Below are positions 44,930 through 56,189 of a stretch of 64,000 bases of DNA, piece by piece. This DNA is from Nematostella vectensis (taxonomy: Eukaryota; Cnidaria; Anthozoa; Actiniaria; Edwardsiidae), in assembly GCF_932526225.1 (NCBI RefSeq), contig NC_064036.1, positions 16,576,953-16,640,952 of the forward strand. The letters run 5' to 3'. A model generated the notes under the pieces. It was given only the letters and a program-made list of their open reading frames with translations. It made no database searches and was not told where the DNA came from. Each line of letters starts with the position of its first letter. Positions within the stretch are counted from its first letter, which is position 1. The translations under genes and the position numbers were made by a program.

Positions 44930-45660
44930 GCTTCCATGAAGCAAATAGTGTTAATTTAGTATTAGCTCTTGAAGCAAAAATATCTATATCAGGGGTCCCT
45001 CACATAGAAGTCAACTGTTTGAAAAATGATGTGTCTAATTTTCCACTCTGTTCTTTCACTAAGATATCTGCTTTGTCTGTCTGCTGCTACATTTTCTACC
45101 CTGGTAGATGTGCTACTGTCAGCGAAACATCATAATCAATACACCATGACCCAATGTCTAATGCAATGGAAATGCAATGTGGGGAGCGTTTGCCCCCAAT
45201 GCATTGACATAGCAGACTGTCGTATAGTTATCTGAGAGACTTATGTTTACCTTGCAGAAAATGACTGCAGAGCAAACTTAATGGCTAACAGTTCTAGCTC
45301 ATTAATGTGTATTTTTTGTTCAGCTACAGTCCAAAGCCCTTGTGTGACGCTACTGGGTGCAACACATATTGCCCCCACCCTTTTTGGAGGCATCTTATTA
45401 AAGTTCTATCCACCAAGACAGGTCATCTTTGGCCTGTTGCGATAGCCTCATTTGGGATTCATAGTCCCCTGCACAGGCTTCAAGAGCCTTGTTTTTTCCT
45501 TTCTCGATAGCGATAATGCATTTTTTATTTAAAGGAAAGCCAAGCCTATGGAACATTTCAATGGTACTCTCAATGTTTTGTGTACATTCCTCGTATGTCC
45601 TCTCCTGAAGTTATGAGTCATCAATGTAGCCTACATTGATATGACTATTGTATCAGACTG
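44930..45660 (-). pseudogene. Tyrosine-recombinase retroelement (Ngaro/DIRS-like) RT-RNase H relic
   Basis: The minus strand shows the RT catalytic block GYIDDS followed by TYEECTQNIESTIEMFHRLG and FPLNKKC, then a connection region (QQAKDDLSWWIEL), then RNase H-like pieces (HINELELLAIKFALQSF; SLSDNYTTVCYVNALGA; VENVAADRQSR). Several stops and frame breaks. It differs in sequence from the Ngaro at 47.4-53.9 kb, so it is a second family. Confidence 0.65.
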
Positions 45661-45664
45661 CTGT

Positions 45665-45841
45665 AAATGGGTTTTAATATTTCAGTTAAATCTGGTTTAG
45701 CAAGTCGTCGTACTTGTCCGAGACATAGTCCACCGATTTGTTCAACTCTTTAAACTTCTCATTAATAGATGATAATTAAGCGCGCAGTGGTCTCAATTCT
45801 TTTTCTAGAAGTTTCTTAATTTCTTCTAAAGTCTCCATTAC
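45665..45841 (-). pseudogene. LINE ORF1-like coiled-coil fragment
   Basis: Starts METLEEIKKLLEKELRPLRA, then after one stop INEKFKELNKSVDYVSDKYD, a heptad-rich segment of the type found in LINE ORF1 proteins. Ends in stops near 45670. Confidence 0.45.
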
Positions 45842-47189
45842 ATATACATTAACACAACGATGCCTTAGTAAAGCCAAAAATAACGGAGCTACTTTAAACG
45901 CGTCTGGCCGCCATGGCGCCGTATGCTAATGAATTAGGATTCATTGCTCTTTTATGAAAGTGAAAAAGTGCACGTCGTGAGTACTGAGCTTCCCAGAAGT
46001 AAAGTATTTCTCCTTAATCATGACTTTCAAGGCGAAAATCTTACGAGGAGCAGAGAGCAAAGGGGCTTTAGCTAAATAAGCGAGGAAACCGAATCACATG
46101 TCTTACAGTAAGCTGCCTCGCTTTCATACTGTCAGAGGAACACCGCAGACCGTCAAGCATCACAGGCTTACACACTTTCGACAACTTCAATAGATAGATA
46201 GATTGATAGATAGACTGATAGATAGATAGAAACCCAAACCGAGACTCGGCCTAGCTACGGTAGCCCGAGTAAAAATATCCATGTCCGAAGGTTGGGTAGT
46301 CGCTCATCAGTGGTGCTCTAATAACGATGAAACGCTTAATACATAAGAAGAATAGGGAAACTGGTTCGGAGCTATTAAACCGTGGCCGACCTGCCGCCAT
46401 CTTGTTGGGTCATGTATCAGTGGTGGTGGGTGGCCATTGGTCTCATTGTGCCTGCCCTACGCTATTGGCTTATTCACCCACCCACCCCTACCATTTCCCT
46501 TTGCCACCTTTTGGCTCTGCAAGGTCTCCTATTCTCATATCTTATATAACACACAGGGTGTGACTATTTTAAAGAAGTGCTATAAAAATACAAACAAAAT
46601 CAAAGCGGCATAATTAACTGCTTGCCGGGGACGTAGACTATGAGCCATGATGAAGAAAATTTTGTTAACTGGAAGTAGATCAGTGGAGAAGTAAATAATC
46701 AGAGTGTTATCTTAGCAGAGCCGAACAATAACTGAAACGTAAAACCTCTGAAACGTACTACCCATCTCAAATTACATGTGGTAAAATCATCAAGGTTTTG
46801 TACTCCGTGTAATTAAATATTTTAAGCCTTTATCTCAAAATAAACCAATTGTTATATTTACAGACACTTTAATACCCGGATGAAGCCTTTACATGCGCTA
46901 CATTATATTAAGAAAATTTATATTAATAAATGAGCTCTATTCTGGGTTTGGCACTAGTTCTACTGCGCAGATTGTATTTTGGTACCATATAGCGATGCAA
47001 TAAGATGGTAAAAGGATGACTTGAAATATTAGCAGCTTTGTCAAAGATGGTGCGGTCTTGTTTCCCTAAAATATTATGTATAACAGAAAGTAAAGAAAAT
47101 TGGTTGATCACGGTTCACAAAAATAACCTTTTGCAAGAGATTACCAAAAGTATGGTTGTATTAATTGTCGTAATTTCTAAAAAGCTTAC
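45842..47189. other. Mixed repeats, no supported gene
   Basis: A (gata)n-containing segment at 46190-46310, whose complement ends in tctatctatc after aaccttcgg, looks like a minus-strand CR1-type 3' tail. A 62-codon minus frame at 46923-47111 (YNLRSRTSAKPR) may be a retroelement C-terminus. Confidence 0.4.
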
Positions 47190-47270
47190 ACTATATACAT
47201 CTGAGTCTTCTAATTCATCAACTGCCTCGTCAACAAGCTCTTCTTCGGCTGCCTCATAAATTTCAGGGTC
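47190..47270 (-). CDS. Candidate 81-nt acidic exon
   Basis: A good acceptor (cctctttag) precedes 27 codons (DPEIYEAAEEELVDEAVDEL, then EDSDVYS) ending at GTAAGC. It is phase 0 at both ends and antisense to a Ser-rich shadow frame. No neighbouring exon was found. Confidence 0.3.
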
Positions 47271-47496
47271 CTAAAGAGGAACTTTTCTTAGTTTCTTAGC
47301 TTGAAATCAAAACGTTCCACGTTTGAAACAAATACATTCGCGAAAAATCGTCACACTAAAGCATTGAATGAGATGTACTGCACACACTCAATCTATCGCC
47401 CTTGCAAGTAGTGGGTTGTATACAGTATACATCATATGCCTTCGAGAACCTATGGATTCCCCAGCAATCGACCGGTTCTAAAAGGAAAAAATTGTA

Positions 47497-48421
47497 CTAA
47501 TTTTCAAGGCTATTGACCCGTATGTACGTCTGAAAGGCATTAGATTTCCAGCGTCCCATAATCCTGATCTGTGCATCAGATAACCCTTGCGCTGCTGCAT
47601 GAGATGCAGCTCCAATCCGAAAGCTGTGCCCTTTATAAAATGATGGTTTAAGACCTGAATGTCTTATAGCAAGTGACAGCGAGTTAGTGAATTTATCTCT
47701 AGTAACAGCATTACCAAAACTGTCCAAAAATAGGGGCCAGCATGTGTACCCCTCAAAACTAAGTACTGCAGCAGTAAATTAACTGGACAAGGGCTGTTCT
47801 GGCGCTGAATTATCAGGGAGAAGGGACGCTGATTCTAGCTGTGTTTAAAATTATGAAAAGTCAATTTCAGAGCTTTAACCACACCGGTCTCCTCTTTGAG
47901 TTGGGATAGTTGAAAAATTGTTAACAGACTTCCTGTATTCTGAGTTTGACTGGATTGAGTCATTTCCCCAACTCGTAAGAAAGCATAAAAGGCAAAACAG
48001 CACATTGATTGAAAAAGACATGATTCAAATTTCGTGGAACAAATAATAGGAGCTGCTGTAACCAAACGTTGTAGTATTGGCAAGGTGATGGGGAGCCGAG
48101 TATCAAGTTTAAAACCAATTTTGCTATAGCCTTTGAGTATCTGGATCACATAAAAAACCTTAGTTGGATCAGGAAGATTGGATAAACGATGTGAATAGCC
48201 CAGCGCAGATACATAAGTGTGAACGCTGAAGGGGCATAGTGATGATCGAATAAGTATGCAATAAAAAGAGCTACCATACTTGGCGATATGGGCAGCTGTA
48301 CAACACAATTCTGGAAGGTAGCGCTGAGGAACTGGTTAAATAAACGCCAAGCACGTCTATAGGTAGGGATGGATGATTGCTGGAGGCTTGAAGCCATGAG
48401 TGTTTCAACTATGGGCCCCAA
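47497..48421 (-). pseudogene. Tyrosine recombinase of the Ngaro element
   Basis: The N-terminal core-binding region runs from 48421 (PTYRRAWRLFNQF), overlapping a second frame (HTYVSALGYSHRL). Catalytic residues are visible: Arg in FLRVGEMT, His-x-x-Arg in GHSFRIGAASH, Trp in MGRWKS, and the nucleophile Tyr in FQTYIR. A TAG and a single-base frame break between 47730 and 47840 interrupt it. Confidence 0.8.
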
Positions 48422-50093
48422 TGTTGTGGCAACAGAGACAACGGAATTTCCGTCGGGTTGGAATGCATGGTTGCTGGGGCTTTGTCTTTGAAAACCTGAA
48501 GCTGGAGACGAGATAAAGAATCTGCTAAAATGTTATGCACACCTGGTATATGTTTTGCTCTGAAAAGAATGTTATGTTTAAGACAAAGGGCGGCCAAGTG
48601 GCGGACAAAAAACATTAGAGATTTATCCCGGCAGCTCTGTTTATTGATCACGTAAACCAATGCTTCGTTATCAGTAAAAAATAAAATGCACTGGTTGGTC
48701 ATTCTTTGCCCCCATAAATGTACACTAAGGACAATGGGGTAGAATTCCAGAATAGCGATATTCTTTCCTACCCATGTATCGGGCCATTGCCCATAGCTCC
48801 ATTCGTCACCAAAAATTGCCCCATAACCCAGAGAGCCTGCAGCATCAGTAAAAAGCTGAAGTTTAGGTGAGCTCACCCAGTGTTCGTCAAGGAAAAATGC
48901 TGAATTGCAATTAAAATGTTGAAGAAAAGACAGCCAAATTTTTAAGTTCTCCTTGGCACTTATATTCAGTCTGATCTTGTGGTGAGAGGCCTTAACATTA
49001 ATAGTAAGATCTATCAGCCGCCTCAGAAAGGCCCTGCCAGGCATGACAACAGAACATGCGAAATTTAGCATTCCAATTAGCGACTGTAATTCCTGGAGGG
49101 ACACCTTTCTGCGAGGGACACCTTCTTTCTGTAATAAGCTGTATAGACTTGTCAATTTTGTCTTGTGGTAGGCGAGCCACTAACATTTGGGTATCAAGTT
49201 CGATACCCGCAAACTGCAAAGTAGTGGCAGGTCCCATTGTTTTCTTTGGTGCTATGGGAATACCCAGATAGTTACATAGGTCCAGAAAAAGTTGTAGTTG
49301 CGCCCTACATAGATCTTCGCTAGAGGCTATGATCAAAAAGTCATCAAGAATGTGGAGGATTGAATGTATATGTAATTTGTTCCTAGCTATCCATTCCACA
49401 GCAGTACTAAAGGTTTCAAACGTTTTACAGGAGCTGGAACAACCCATAGGCATGCATCGATCATAATAGTAAGAGTCTCCATTTAAAACCCAACAAGGGG
49501 TAGTCCTTAGGATTGATAGGAATTATGCGAAATGCATTCTTTATGTCAGTCTTAGCAAGATAACAGCCGGTACCATTATGCCGAATAAATCGAATTGCGT
49601 CCTCTATAGTGGCATAACGGACGCTTGTATTGGCTGGCATTATGCCATCATTGATAGAAATCCCTTTAGGGAAAGAAAGATGATGTATAAGCCTAAATTC
49701 ACCGGGAGATACCCGAAAGGGTGAAAATGGTGGGATTGCAAAGGGACCTGCAAGCCTATGGGCCTCCAGCTCTTTGAAGACCTTGGCATCAACAATTTCA
49801 GAAGCCGAAAGCAGGTTCTGAGATTCAAGGGGTTCTAATGTGCCTTCAAAATGCAAGGAAAAACCTGAATTGAAACCCTTAGACAGATAAGCAAAAATGG
49901 CTGGTTCATACCCAGAAAGTAAATGTAAAAAACGTTCACTTTTTATCGGGGTTGGAAGATTGGGGCCTGGCATGTTCCGATTGTCCTCCCGGTTGTTGCC
50001 GTTGGGGACGAAAACATTTAGTGGCAGGGTGGCTACCAGCACTGCAGAGATAACATGCATGCTTGAAGTTGCAACTCGAACATGCCTTGCCAC
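48409..50093 (-). pseudogene. Ngaro reverse transcriptase and RNase H
   Basis: RT fingers at 50093-49461 (FRLIHHLSFPKG, ISINDGI, YLAKTDIKNAFRIIP), palm with the catalytic ILDDFL (49453-48998, CMPMGCSSSCKTFE), and connection/RNase H at 49155-48409 (LQLFTDAAGSLGYGAIFG, GKNIAILEFYPIV, FFTDNEALVYVINKQ, HIPGVHNILADSLSR). Two frame breaks, near 49460 and 49130. It would make element cDNA. Confidence 0.85.
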
Positions 50094-50310
50094 TGTGGAA
50101 ACGGTAACAGAAACCTTTTGGGATAGCCTGGTGTGATTTGTTTGGAATTCTTCCGGTACTGGCAGATTTAGTTACCGAAACATGTGACCGAAGCCACAAT
50201 TCGGAATGGATATTGGCCCATGCGAACAGGGAGGGGTTTACCTGGCGCAGCGTACGGAATGTTTCATCATAATAACGCCAATTGTGGCCACGATTAGCCA
50301 AATCATGGAT
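49936..50310 (-). pseudogene. Ngaro gag C-terminal zinc region
   Basis: ANRGHNWRYYDETFRTLRQV, then FCYRFHSGKACSSCNFKH and ACYLCSAGSHPATKC: Cys/His spacing typical of DIRS/Ngaro gag zinc motifs. It overlaps the RT frame by ~150 bp. The N-terminal gag half lies beyond the CR1 insertion at 51730. Confidence 0.75.
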
Positions 50311-51725
50311 CGTTAATACTCGTTTATTAGTCCTCTCGTAGCCTTAAAAGCTAAATTACAGGATTCCAATATCAAATATAATAAATAATGATTAATTGAT
50401 ACAATATAATAAATATGAAGGTAGTACGGGCAGTCAGATATCCAAGGCCAGCGCGTGTTTCTTTGTGACAAAGTTGCCAAATCTATTGGTCGCAAAAGGT
50501 TTGATGTGATTGCCAGTGCGCGTTCTTAACTGGTAGCTATGGGTAGTAGCCTCAATGCGGTCTTGCACAAGCCGGTACACTAGATTTTGTGGCGTCAAAC
50601 AAGAGATAAACCTGCAGCAGGCATCACTCCGACGATCTTCAAGGGTGGCTAGGTTTGCCCTAGTTAGAGCTTCCTTGTAATCCAAGCCCGGATAGATAAT
50701 GGCGAGGGCGCGTTTCTGGACTCTCTCCAATGAATCAGAAAGGTAGCGTGGCAGGTCTGCGAAAACGACGCTTGCGTACTCGAGCGTGGATCGCACAAGG
50801 GAGCGATAAACAACAAGGGAGCGATAAACACTATAATGTTATCAGTAGACACGCCACAGCGCTTTAGCTGCCTTATAGCATACAGGCGCCGGTTTGCTTG
50901 CCGGTTTGATGTGGTGGTCTATTAGGTCAAATCCTTTCTTAAAGTCAGCAAAGAACCACCGCACCAATACGCCGCCTCGGTCTAAAGCCTCTAGTGTCAA
51001 GTGCAGGAGGTACACAATAGCGTGTTGTCACGATTTCCCAGCCACCGCAAATTGCTTCGTGTCTAGGTGTTGCACGATACCTGGAAGTGATCTGGATAGA
51101 GTGAAGCCTTCCATTGCTTTGGCAAGATGACATGTGAGTGAGATCGGCCGTATGTCGGTTTCGATGCTCTTAGGAGGGCTCAGTTTAGGCAGGGGGTGCA
51201 CGTTGGCCGACTTCAACAGACCCGGGAGGTGACCTTCCTTTAGTGATGTGTTGTATAACTCAGCTACTATAGGTGACAGTTCGAATGCAAACATTTTAAG
51301 AATAAGGGCTGGGATCCCATCCGGTCCAGGTGCCTTGTTGGTGAGAATCCCTCGCAAAGACTTATAAGTCTCATACGATGATACCAGGAAATGATCCGGG
51401 ACATCAGGAACAACAATGGCTGTGACGTCGTGGGGTAACAGAGGTCTAAAATCAGACGTTAGCTGAACGAAGAACTCGTTGATCTTCTTACACAGATTAT
51501 CCACGCTGGCGATGGAGGAATCGTCTATTAACTGACTATACCATTCCCCTTGGCTCATTGACTGTCCTGTTAGGTTTTTAACTTCCCTCCACCACCTTCG
51601 CGTATTGGTGTCCTTAAGGTTTTTCACCTTCGACTGATTTCTGAAATATGAAATGAATGATTTCTTAAGTGTCCTTAAGCTTTTTCACCTTCGACTGATT
51701 TCTGAAATATGAAATGAATGATTTC
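50311..51725 (-). mobile_element. CR1-like LINE fragment inserted in Ngaro gag
   Basis: Minus-strand ORF2 pieces: SKVKNLKDTNTRRWWREVKN to AVAGKS at 51627-51028 (linker, NKAPGPDGIPALILK, DIRPISLTCHLAKAMEGF), then a deletion of the RT palm, then the C-terminal domain at 50796-50434 (RSTLEYASVVFADLPRYL, RVQKRALAIIYPGLDY). It differs from the CR1 at 9.5-12.8 kb. Near its 5' edge a ~55-bp segment (ttcaccttcgactgatttct) is duplicated (51620-51725). The insertion falls in gag after LMKYVET, and the frame resumes as HDLANRGHNW. Confidence 0.75.
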
Positions 51726-51729
51726 TGAA

Positions 51730-52372
51730 ATATGAACTGAAATATGGTTTCCACATATTTCATGAGGGCTGGGGCATCATTGGGATATTTCTGGGTATAA
51801 ACCGCCACAAAAATTCTGAAGGCTGATGTCCACATCTCCATAGTCAGATTCCGTTTAGGCCGCGTAGTGGGCTCTAGGCAAATTGAGGGCTGCCGGCCCC
51901 CACTAAATGATGAGACACTTAACTGATATTTGTCCTCTGACCAGGGATTGCTTAATAGAATACCAAACTCTAAAAATACATTATTCCAAATCTTCGCCTT
52001 CGTCTTTGTGGAAACTCTTGTGTCGAGCGAAAATTGGACTGTCTGAAGGTCGTGTGTAGGGGGTGGTGGAGGGTCCTTCTCACCTGAGAGCTGGCCCCGA
52101 ACGTTGGCGATGGCTGACTCCACCAATGCATCGGTACGCGTTTGGGGTGGAACCTCCACTGGTGTATAAGCTTCTTCAGCAGGAACCCGCTGTGGGAGGA
52201 GAGGTATAAGGGCATCTGTGACCCTGGTTGTGACCGTTGAAATGATCATCTCCAACGTGTCTGGTGACAAGTTTGCGTGTGGTGGCGTGACCGTTGGCTC
52301 TCTATTATTTACGGCTGGTGGCGGTGCGACAGTTTCCTCCGTGTTGTTAACTGCTGGTGGAGGGTCGACCAT
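51730..52372 (-). pseudogene. Ngaro gag N-terminal part
   Basis: Pro-rich N-terminus (PPPAVNN repeated), helical middle (SPDTLEMIISTVTTRVTDAL, DALVESAIANVRGQLSG) and a conserved core (KAKIWNNVFLEFGILLSN, MEMWTSAFRIFVAVYTQKYP) that breaks off at LMKYVETIF where the CR1 begins. Confidence 0.7.
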
Positions 52373-52549
52373 TGACCCGGTTCTCCTTGCTTGCAGCCGA
52401 GCAGATCTAGGCCTTTAAGCTGGCTGAATTGGAGGTGGTGGTGGTCGGTGTTTCCTAGGCATGATCTACTTCTATAGGGAAATAGTACAAATCTATCTGC
52501 AAAAGATAGGTACATGGAGCTGATGTAATATCATCCTCCAAAATTAATA

Positions 52550-52990
52550 AATTAGAGGAATGAAACCCCCAAATAATAAACATATAACAATAGGAGGATT
52601 GAAACCACCACAGCATAAGTACAAGAAATCAAATCACAGCAAAATGAGAAACAAAATTATAAACAGAAGGATTGACGCCCCATACAATCTACTAGAGAGA
52701 AAAATATAATAGAAAAGGAGGATTGAAAAACCCCCAGAAAACAAATTACTGTACAAGGAGTAAAGCCCTGTGCAAATAATTAACAAGAGGATTAAAGCCC
52801 CATAAAATCTTAACCCTTTTTTTAGGGACAAGGGGAGGAATAAAGCCCCCACGAAGCCAAATGTAAGGATTTAAGCCTCACAGAATTAATAAACACGAGG
52901 ATTGAAGCCCCATGAAGTCCGCGAGTGGATATAAACCTCTCACGATTGAGAGCAGAAGGAGGATTAAAGCCCCCACAAGGCAAATTTCAA
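52550..52990 (-). repeat. Array of ~11 GGAGGATTAAAGCCCC-like motifs
   Basis: Copies near 52556, 52592, 52668, 52719, 52757, 52788, 52831, 52863, 52894, 52924 and 52955, spaced ~30-75 bp by unrelated AT-rich sequence. The G-rich and C-rich halves could pair. It lies between SGNH and gag of the Ngaro element. Confidence 0.75.
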
Positions 52991-53328
52991 GCCGAACTTA
53001 AACAACAAAATATAATGTATGACTCCTCGTAAGGGAAATTCAATTGTACAAACATCGGATATAACATACCCGCAGTTTTGAAGCAGCTATGCAAGAAAGA
53101 AAATATCAAACTGCCAAAACCGTTAAATACTTCGCTATTAGTTCAGTAAAACAGTGGAGGTCAAAGAGGGTCAACAGGTCAAGTAAACAGTACGATAAAA
53201 ACAGATTTTGAACAGATTAGTGCCACCACAATAAGAACGGAGTAAGTAATAGTAGTTCGGCTAAATTCAATGAGTGAAAAAAGAGGCAATCCGTAAGGCC
53301 TATCAGTCATCAACAAACCTACCGATCG

Positions 53329-53815
53329 TTAAAGATAAGTTTCGGTCTCCGTTGTCTTGAGTAAGTTGATTGAATGAATGATAGCACCGCGATAGCTACG
53401 ATACAGCATATACTGGCTATCTTGAGACAAATGAACTCCATCACGCAGGAATGGAGTATGGAAAGGGTTTTTAAAACCCCTGTGTGACCAGCAGAACACG
53501 TTTGGCAAGGACTCGAGAAGAACACTCGAGATTTGGTTAAGAGTTTCAGCATTTCTGTTAAATACGCGGTAAAAGGTCATTGGTACCGATTTCAATAATA
53601 ACTACATCGGGAGAGGACCGAGAAACGACATGGAGATCCCTGGCGCGAAGCAAAGGAACAGTGCGTCCTCCCACGCCGTGCAAAATAACATGGATGCTAC
53701 CAGCAAAACCAAAGGAAAGATCCGCCCGGGAATCAAAATTAGCCGAAAGATCCGAATGTAGACGACGGACAAAAGAATGTCCTAAGATGAGAACTTTAGG
53801 TATATCAGAAGCCAT
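53329..53815 (-). pseudogene. SGNH/GDSL hydrolase of the Ngaro element
   Basis: Block I Ser in LILGHSFVRRL, Gly in FGFAGSIHVILHGVGG, block III GTND in IEIGTNDLLPRI, and block V Asp/His in LRDGVHLS. One frame break between 53558 and 53595. An SGNH gene is known from some DIRS/Ngaro-like elements; its task in the life cycle is not established. Confidence 0.75.
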
Positions 53816-53870
53816 AACAACTCACCGAAAAACTTTAACGGATCCTTCGGCGGCTGGCAGCAAATGACAC

Positions 53871-54401
53871 CGTGCACGAGTGTTTCCCTAGCCTAGTGCT
53901 AATGGATAGGGGTCAATGCAATGGATCCCCAACAGGAGTCACGTGTGGACAGTTGTTATATAACAATAACAAGGGTCCCCATCAATGAATTATACTGCAC
54001 AGGGTTCCCATCATAATATTATAGCATCAATTTGAATAACCCGTGGGAAAGCATAAAAAGTCTATTCGCAAGCAAATATTTTCTTTATGGACACAAGAAG
54101 AGAAAAGTAATATTTTTTTTTTGTTTGGAGGTACGTCCTGTAAAACAATTTCAACATCTTACTTACTTTGATGTCAAATAAACCGAAACACAAAAAATTA
54201 ACAAATCACAAAAAAATAATGCTTCCAGAAATTGAATTGTTGGATTTGCCTAATTTAAAAAATGTCATTAGTGTCGGGTGAAAAGAGGGACTGTGTATAT
54301 GAATATTTGCGATTATTGCCAGCAGTGGGTGTAGGTGTAGAAGAGATGTGGAGGCGGTATGTAGTTAGGCTGTTGCATCATGTAGTTAGGTGTCTGCTGC
54401 A
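53871..54401. other. Flank of the Ngaro element, no gene seen
   Basis: No exon recognised. Confidence 0.45.
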
Positions 54402-55140
54402 TCATGTCTGGTGCCGGACACAGTTTGGTCCATCAGCGCAATGCCATCTGCTATGGAGCCAGATAGGCGCTCGATATAACAAGTAAGTTTTTCCATTTGT
54501 GTGACCGTGATCTATTTTGTCTATTTTATCAAGAAGTTCTTTTACAACTCTCAGTTCCTCTTGAGATACACTTAGTAGTTGCGTATCTATCGGAAGTTTT
54601 CTTTTCAATTTTTCGCCTGTGCTCTTTGAGCTGGGCATTTAGTAGCTCTCTTGTTTCCTTCACTACTTTCTACCTAGAGCTGGAGGCTTAAGTTGGAGAT
54701 GACTTGTATCGAGCTTGTGTTGGAGGCTGTAGATTGGAACGATTCTCCATCCTCACTTCGAGGGCCATCTACTCTTTCTTTTATATTATATATATAAGAA
54801 ATCAATCAAAAGTGAGATGTCAATCTTGGTGCGTTATTTTAATATTAGTGCTTGAAAAGAACTTATTATTGTATTGGATGAGGCCAAAGGCCTTTACTGA
54901 ACTTGTATATGATGTTACTTTTGTTAGCTGCTTTTAGTCTTATCATTGACTCTAATGACAGGGATAGGTAGACTCCAGGGTTGTTATCAATGCCAGACGG
55001 GTTGGCCAAATGCAGGAACAATTGATTGCCTATATATTTGCACTGCTCCATTGCCAACAGCTTGTAACATTCAGATATAAGCCCCAATAACGCTGTACTC
55101 TCATCTTTAGACTTGTCATAATTGTTTTACCAATTTCTTT
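54402..55140 (-). pseudogene. TE-associated coding relic of unknown type
   Basis: Minus-strand fragments GLISECYKLLAMEQCKYIGN, NNPGVYLSLSLESMIRLKAA (55087-54866), then NAQLKEHRRKIEKKTSD and a Met/Gln/Pro-rich end (MMQQTPNYMMQQPNYIPPP) near 54400. These resemble multicopy cnidarian proteins I cannot name. Frames are broken. Confidence 0.4.
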
Positions 55141-55593
55141 TTTTTTTCATTTAATGCTATTTTTCTGACCATATGTTCCAACATCTCAGCGCATTGGCCA
55201 CCAGTGAGGTGCTCCCAATCTTTTGGTTGAATGACACTAGGAGTGCCGATGTCCTTTTTTTCAATCAAAACTATAAAAGAGGTTAACAAATGTCAGTCAT
55301 TTCGTCTTGCTTGCTGGCCATTTGGTAGTGGCCAGATCGGCAATGGTGACATTAAAGACCTGGGAAGGAAGCGAAAAATACTGATTTATTTTATATATTT
55401 TCACCAAAAAAGGTGTAATCAGCTCTGCAGAGCCACTTTAGAAACAACAAAGCCATATGATTGCGAGTTAGTCGCATTCAGGATTGATCTCCCCAATTCA
55501 AAGCCCCAATACTAAGAAGACGAAATTTTATATCCGAGATTTTGATTTTCTGTTTATTTTTTTGTTGCTCGCTATGTAGTTGAGGAATTCTCT

Positions 55594-55882
55594 GCTTTAG
55601 TTGAGCGGAAATGAGCACGTCACCTCTACTAATACAAACAACCAGTACTACTAAACTTACGCGTGCACATGTCGGATCTGGCTTTTCACCAAATCTTCTT
55701 CTCACGGCTTCTTTCAAACTCTCGTGGAGCATGTACCTGGGTGACTTGGCCCCGTCAACGGCTCCGAGTGTTTGTTTACTTCCATACAGGAAATATGAAA
55801 AGGTCATTACCAACAGGAAGCGATTCCGCACAAAAAAAAAAACAAGAATGGAATAGCAGTTGAAACATGTCAAATATACAAA
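55594..55882. repeat. Tandem duplication copy 1 with exon-like ORF
   Basis: It is ~95% identical to 55900-56189 (offset 306 bp). On the minus strand, 55807-55661 encodes 49 codons (GSKQTLGAVDGAKSPRYMLH, ESLKEAVRRRFGEKPDPTCA) ending in a GTAAGT donor. The encoded sequence differs at a single residue between copies. Confidence 0.85.
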
Positions 55883-55899
55883 AAAACTATAAAAGTTCC

Positions 55900-56189
55900 G
55901 CTTTAGTTGAGCGGAAATGAGCACGTCACCTCTACTAATACAAACAACTGCTAACCAGTACTAAACTTACGCGTGCACATGTCGGATCTGGCTTTTCACC
56001 AAATCTTCTTCTCACGACCTCTTTCAAACTCTCGTGGAGCATGTACCTGGGTGACTTGGCCCCGTCAACGGCTCCGAGTGTTTGTTTACTTCCATACAGG
56101 AAATATGAAAAGGTCATTACCAACAGGAAGCGATTCCGCACAAAAAAAAAACAAGAATGGAATAGCAGTTGAAACATGTCAAATATACA
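55900..56189. repeat. Tandem duplication copy 2 with exon-like ORF
   Basis: Second copy; the minus-strand exon-like frame is at 56117-55971 with Val instead of Ala in KEAVRRR, and the same GTAAGT donor. Homology includes non-coding flanks on both sides. Confidence 0.85.

Larger units (their letters stand above)
47400..53870 (-). mobile_element. Ngaro-type tyrosine-recombinase retrotransposon with SGNH hydrolase, split by CR1
   Basis: Order on the minus strand: SGNH hydrolase (53815-53329), spacer with short motif array (52990-52550), gag (52372-51730), [CR1 insertion 51725-50311], gag zinc region (50310-49936), RT and RNase H (50093-48409), tyrosine recombinase (48421-47497). This is Ngaro-like architecture, which integrates with a YR rather than a DDE integrase. 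A possible split-repeat pair is atggattccccagca near 47452 and atggatccccaaca near 53922; the exact ends were not fixed. Few frame breaks suggest recent death. Confidence 0.8.

Noticed and set aside
46390-46410. CCGCCATCTTG as a minus-strand first exon
   Set aside because: The frame gives about 21 codons to a stop and no convincing donor.
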